Source of the DNA: an uncultured Oscillospiraceae bacterium
GTDB taxonomy: Bacteria; Bacillota; Clostridia; Oscillospirales; Oscillospiraceae
NCBI GenBank assembly: GCA_934589225.1
Contig: CAKTNS010000054.1
Coordinates: 1 to 14,282, forward strand
Length of the DNA stretch: 14,282 nucleotides
Reading direction: 5' to 3'
The position numbers were made by a program, and so were the translations under genes. Below the pieces are notes generated by a model. It was not told the DNA's origin, did not search any database, and saw only the letters and a program-made list of their open reading frames with translations. Shown here piece after piece: positions 13,611 to 14,282 of this stretch (position 1 is its first letter; every line of letters begins with the position of its first letter).

Positions 13611-14282
13611 TCACATATCTTTCATCTTGGGGTCAAAGGCCTCCCGGAGGCCGTCGGCCAGCATGTTGAAGCTGAGCATCAGCACCGCCAGCACCACAAT
13701 GGGGGGAATGATCTGGTAGGGGTGGGTGGTGAAGCTGTTGAAGGCGTCGCTGATGAGGCTTCCCAGAGAGCACTGGGGCACGGGGATGCCCAGGCCCACG
13801 AAGCTCAAAAAGGCCTCGGTGAAAATGGCCGTGGGGATGGAGAACATCAGCTGGGTGATGATCTGGCCGATGATGTTGGGCAGCACCTCCCGGAAGATGA
13901 TGCGCATGCTGCCGGAGCCCAGGGTCCGGCTGGCCAGCACGAACTCCTGCTCTTTGAGCTTCAGCATTTCCGCCCGGGCGATACGGCTCATGCCGATCCA
14001 CTCGGTAATGACCAGGGTCAGGACGATGGTGCCAAAGCCGGGCTTTAAGACCATGAGAAGCAGGGTGCAGATGACAAGCCGTGGAATGCCGTTATTGATT
14101 TCCGCAAAACGCTGCATGATGCTGTCCGTGACCCCGCCAAAGTAGCCGGAGATCAGGCCGTAGCTCATGCCGATGGTCATATTGATGACGGCGGACACCA
14201 GAGCGATGCCCAGGCTCACCCGGGTACCCTGCCAGACCCGGGTCCAGATGTCCCGGCCCAGGGTGTCGGAGCCGAACCAGTA
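13611..14282 (-). CDS. oppC: Oligopeptide/dipeptide ABC transporter permease, OppC type (5' end outside window)
   Basis: The C-terminal 223 residues of an inner-membrane permease; the reading frame stays open to the window edge, so the N-terminus and first membrane segment are missing. The first visible residues, YWFGSDTLGRDIWTRVWQGT, match the conserved FGTDxLGRD-x-x-SR segment that precedes the permease core in OppC/DppC. Several hydrophobic segments follow. The cytoplasmic coupling (EAA) loop is RAEMLKLKEQEFVLASRTLG and contacts the ATPases. The C-terminal FNMLADGLREAFDPKMKD is characteristic of OppC. A GTG at 14219 is in frame but is not the true start, because homology continues upstream. 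The gene order oppC-oppD-oppF suggests oppB and probably oppA lie to the right. Confidence 0.93.
   Translation of the reverse strand, partial: YWFGSDTLGRDIWTRVWQGTRVSLGIALVSAVINMTIGMSYGLISGYFGGVTDSIMQRFAEINNGIPRLVICTLLLMVLKPGFGTIVLTLVITEWIGMSRIARAEMLKLKEQEFVLASRTLGSGSMRIIFREVLPNIIGQIITQLMFSIPTAIFTEAFLSFVGLGIPVPQCSLGSLISDAFNSFTTHPYQIIPPIVVLAVLMLSFNMLADGLREAFDPKMKDM

Overview
The window comes from a moderately GC-rich, Gram-positive, endospore-forming anaerobe, most likely a gut member of the Oscillospirales (Clostridia). The evidence is a Spo0A master regulator with an upstream 0A box, a clostridial-type CBS-domain family II pyrophosphatase, strong GGAGG-type ribosome binding sites, and intergenic regions packed with short palindromic repeats. 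The family and genus are inferred; no rRNA or tRNA gene is present.

Layout, left to right. 1-505: no gene, a mosaic of repeats. 506-4035 (minus): lepA followed by hemW, a pair that is adjacent in many Firmicutes. Here they are separated by a ~0.5 kb cassette carrying one four-helix-bundle (23S rRNA intervening-sequence protein family) gene between perfect 32-bp inverted repeats made of a 7-bp unit. 4036-4331: divergent promoters for lepA and rpoD. 4332-5489 (plus): rpoD, the primary sigma factor, with its own terminator. 5536-6202: a second repeat mosaic, again bounded by inverted heptamer arrays. 6255-7034 (minus): spo0A, with terminator, promoter and 0A box. 7303-8583 (plus): an M18 aminopeptidase, divergent from spo0A. 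8584-9661: a third repeat mosaic, including a 101-bp tandem repeat. 9662-11542 (plus): a CBS/DRTGG-containing Mn-dependent pyrophosphatase and a tightly coupled unrecognised 75-aa protein. A perfect bidirectional terminator follows. 11598-14282 (minus): the 3' part of an oligopeptide/dipeptide ABC importer operon (oppC partial, oppD, oppF).

The protein-coding genes are mostly housekeeping: translation (LepA), heme trafficking (HemW), transcription (RpoD), sporulation control (Spo0A), peptide uptake (Opp) followed by peptide trimming (M18 aminopeptidase), and pyrophosphate removal. The unusual part is the DNA between them. At least five repeat families recur: heptamer arrays (T), a ~121-bp near-palindromic MITE-like element (B), an 8-bp-stem hairpin (A), a CAACC/GGTTG mini-hairpin (C) and a REP-like double hairpin (R). 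The heptamer arrays always point the same way relative to the block they border, as terminal inverted repeats would. The blocks they border carry different contents: a protein gene in one case and non-coding repeats in the others. That is the best candidate here for an undescribed mobile or RNA-level element.
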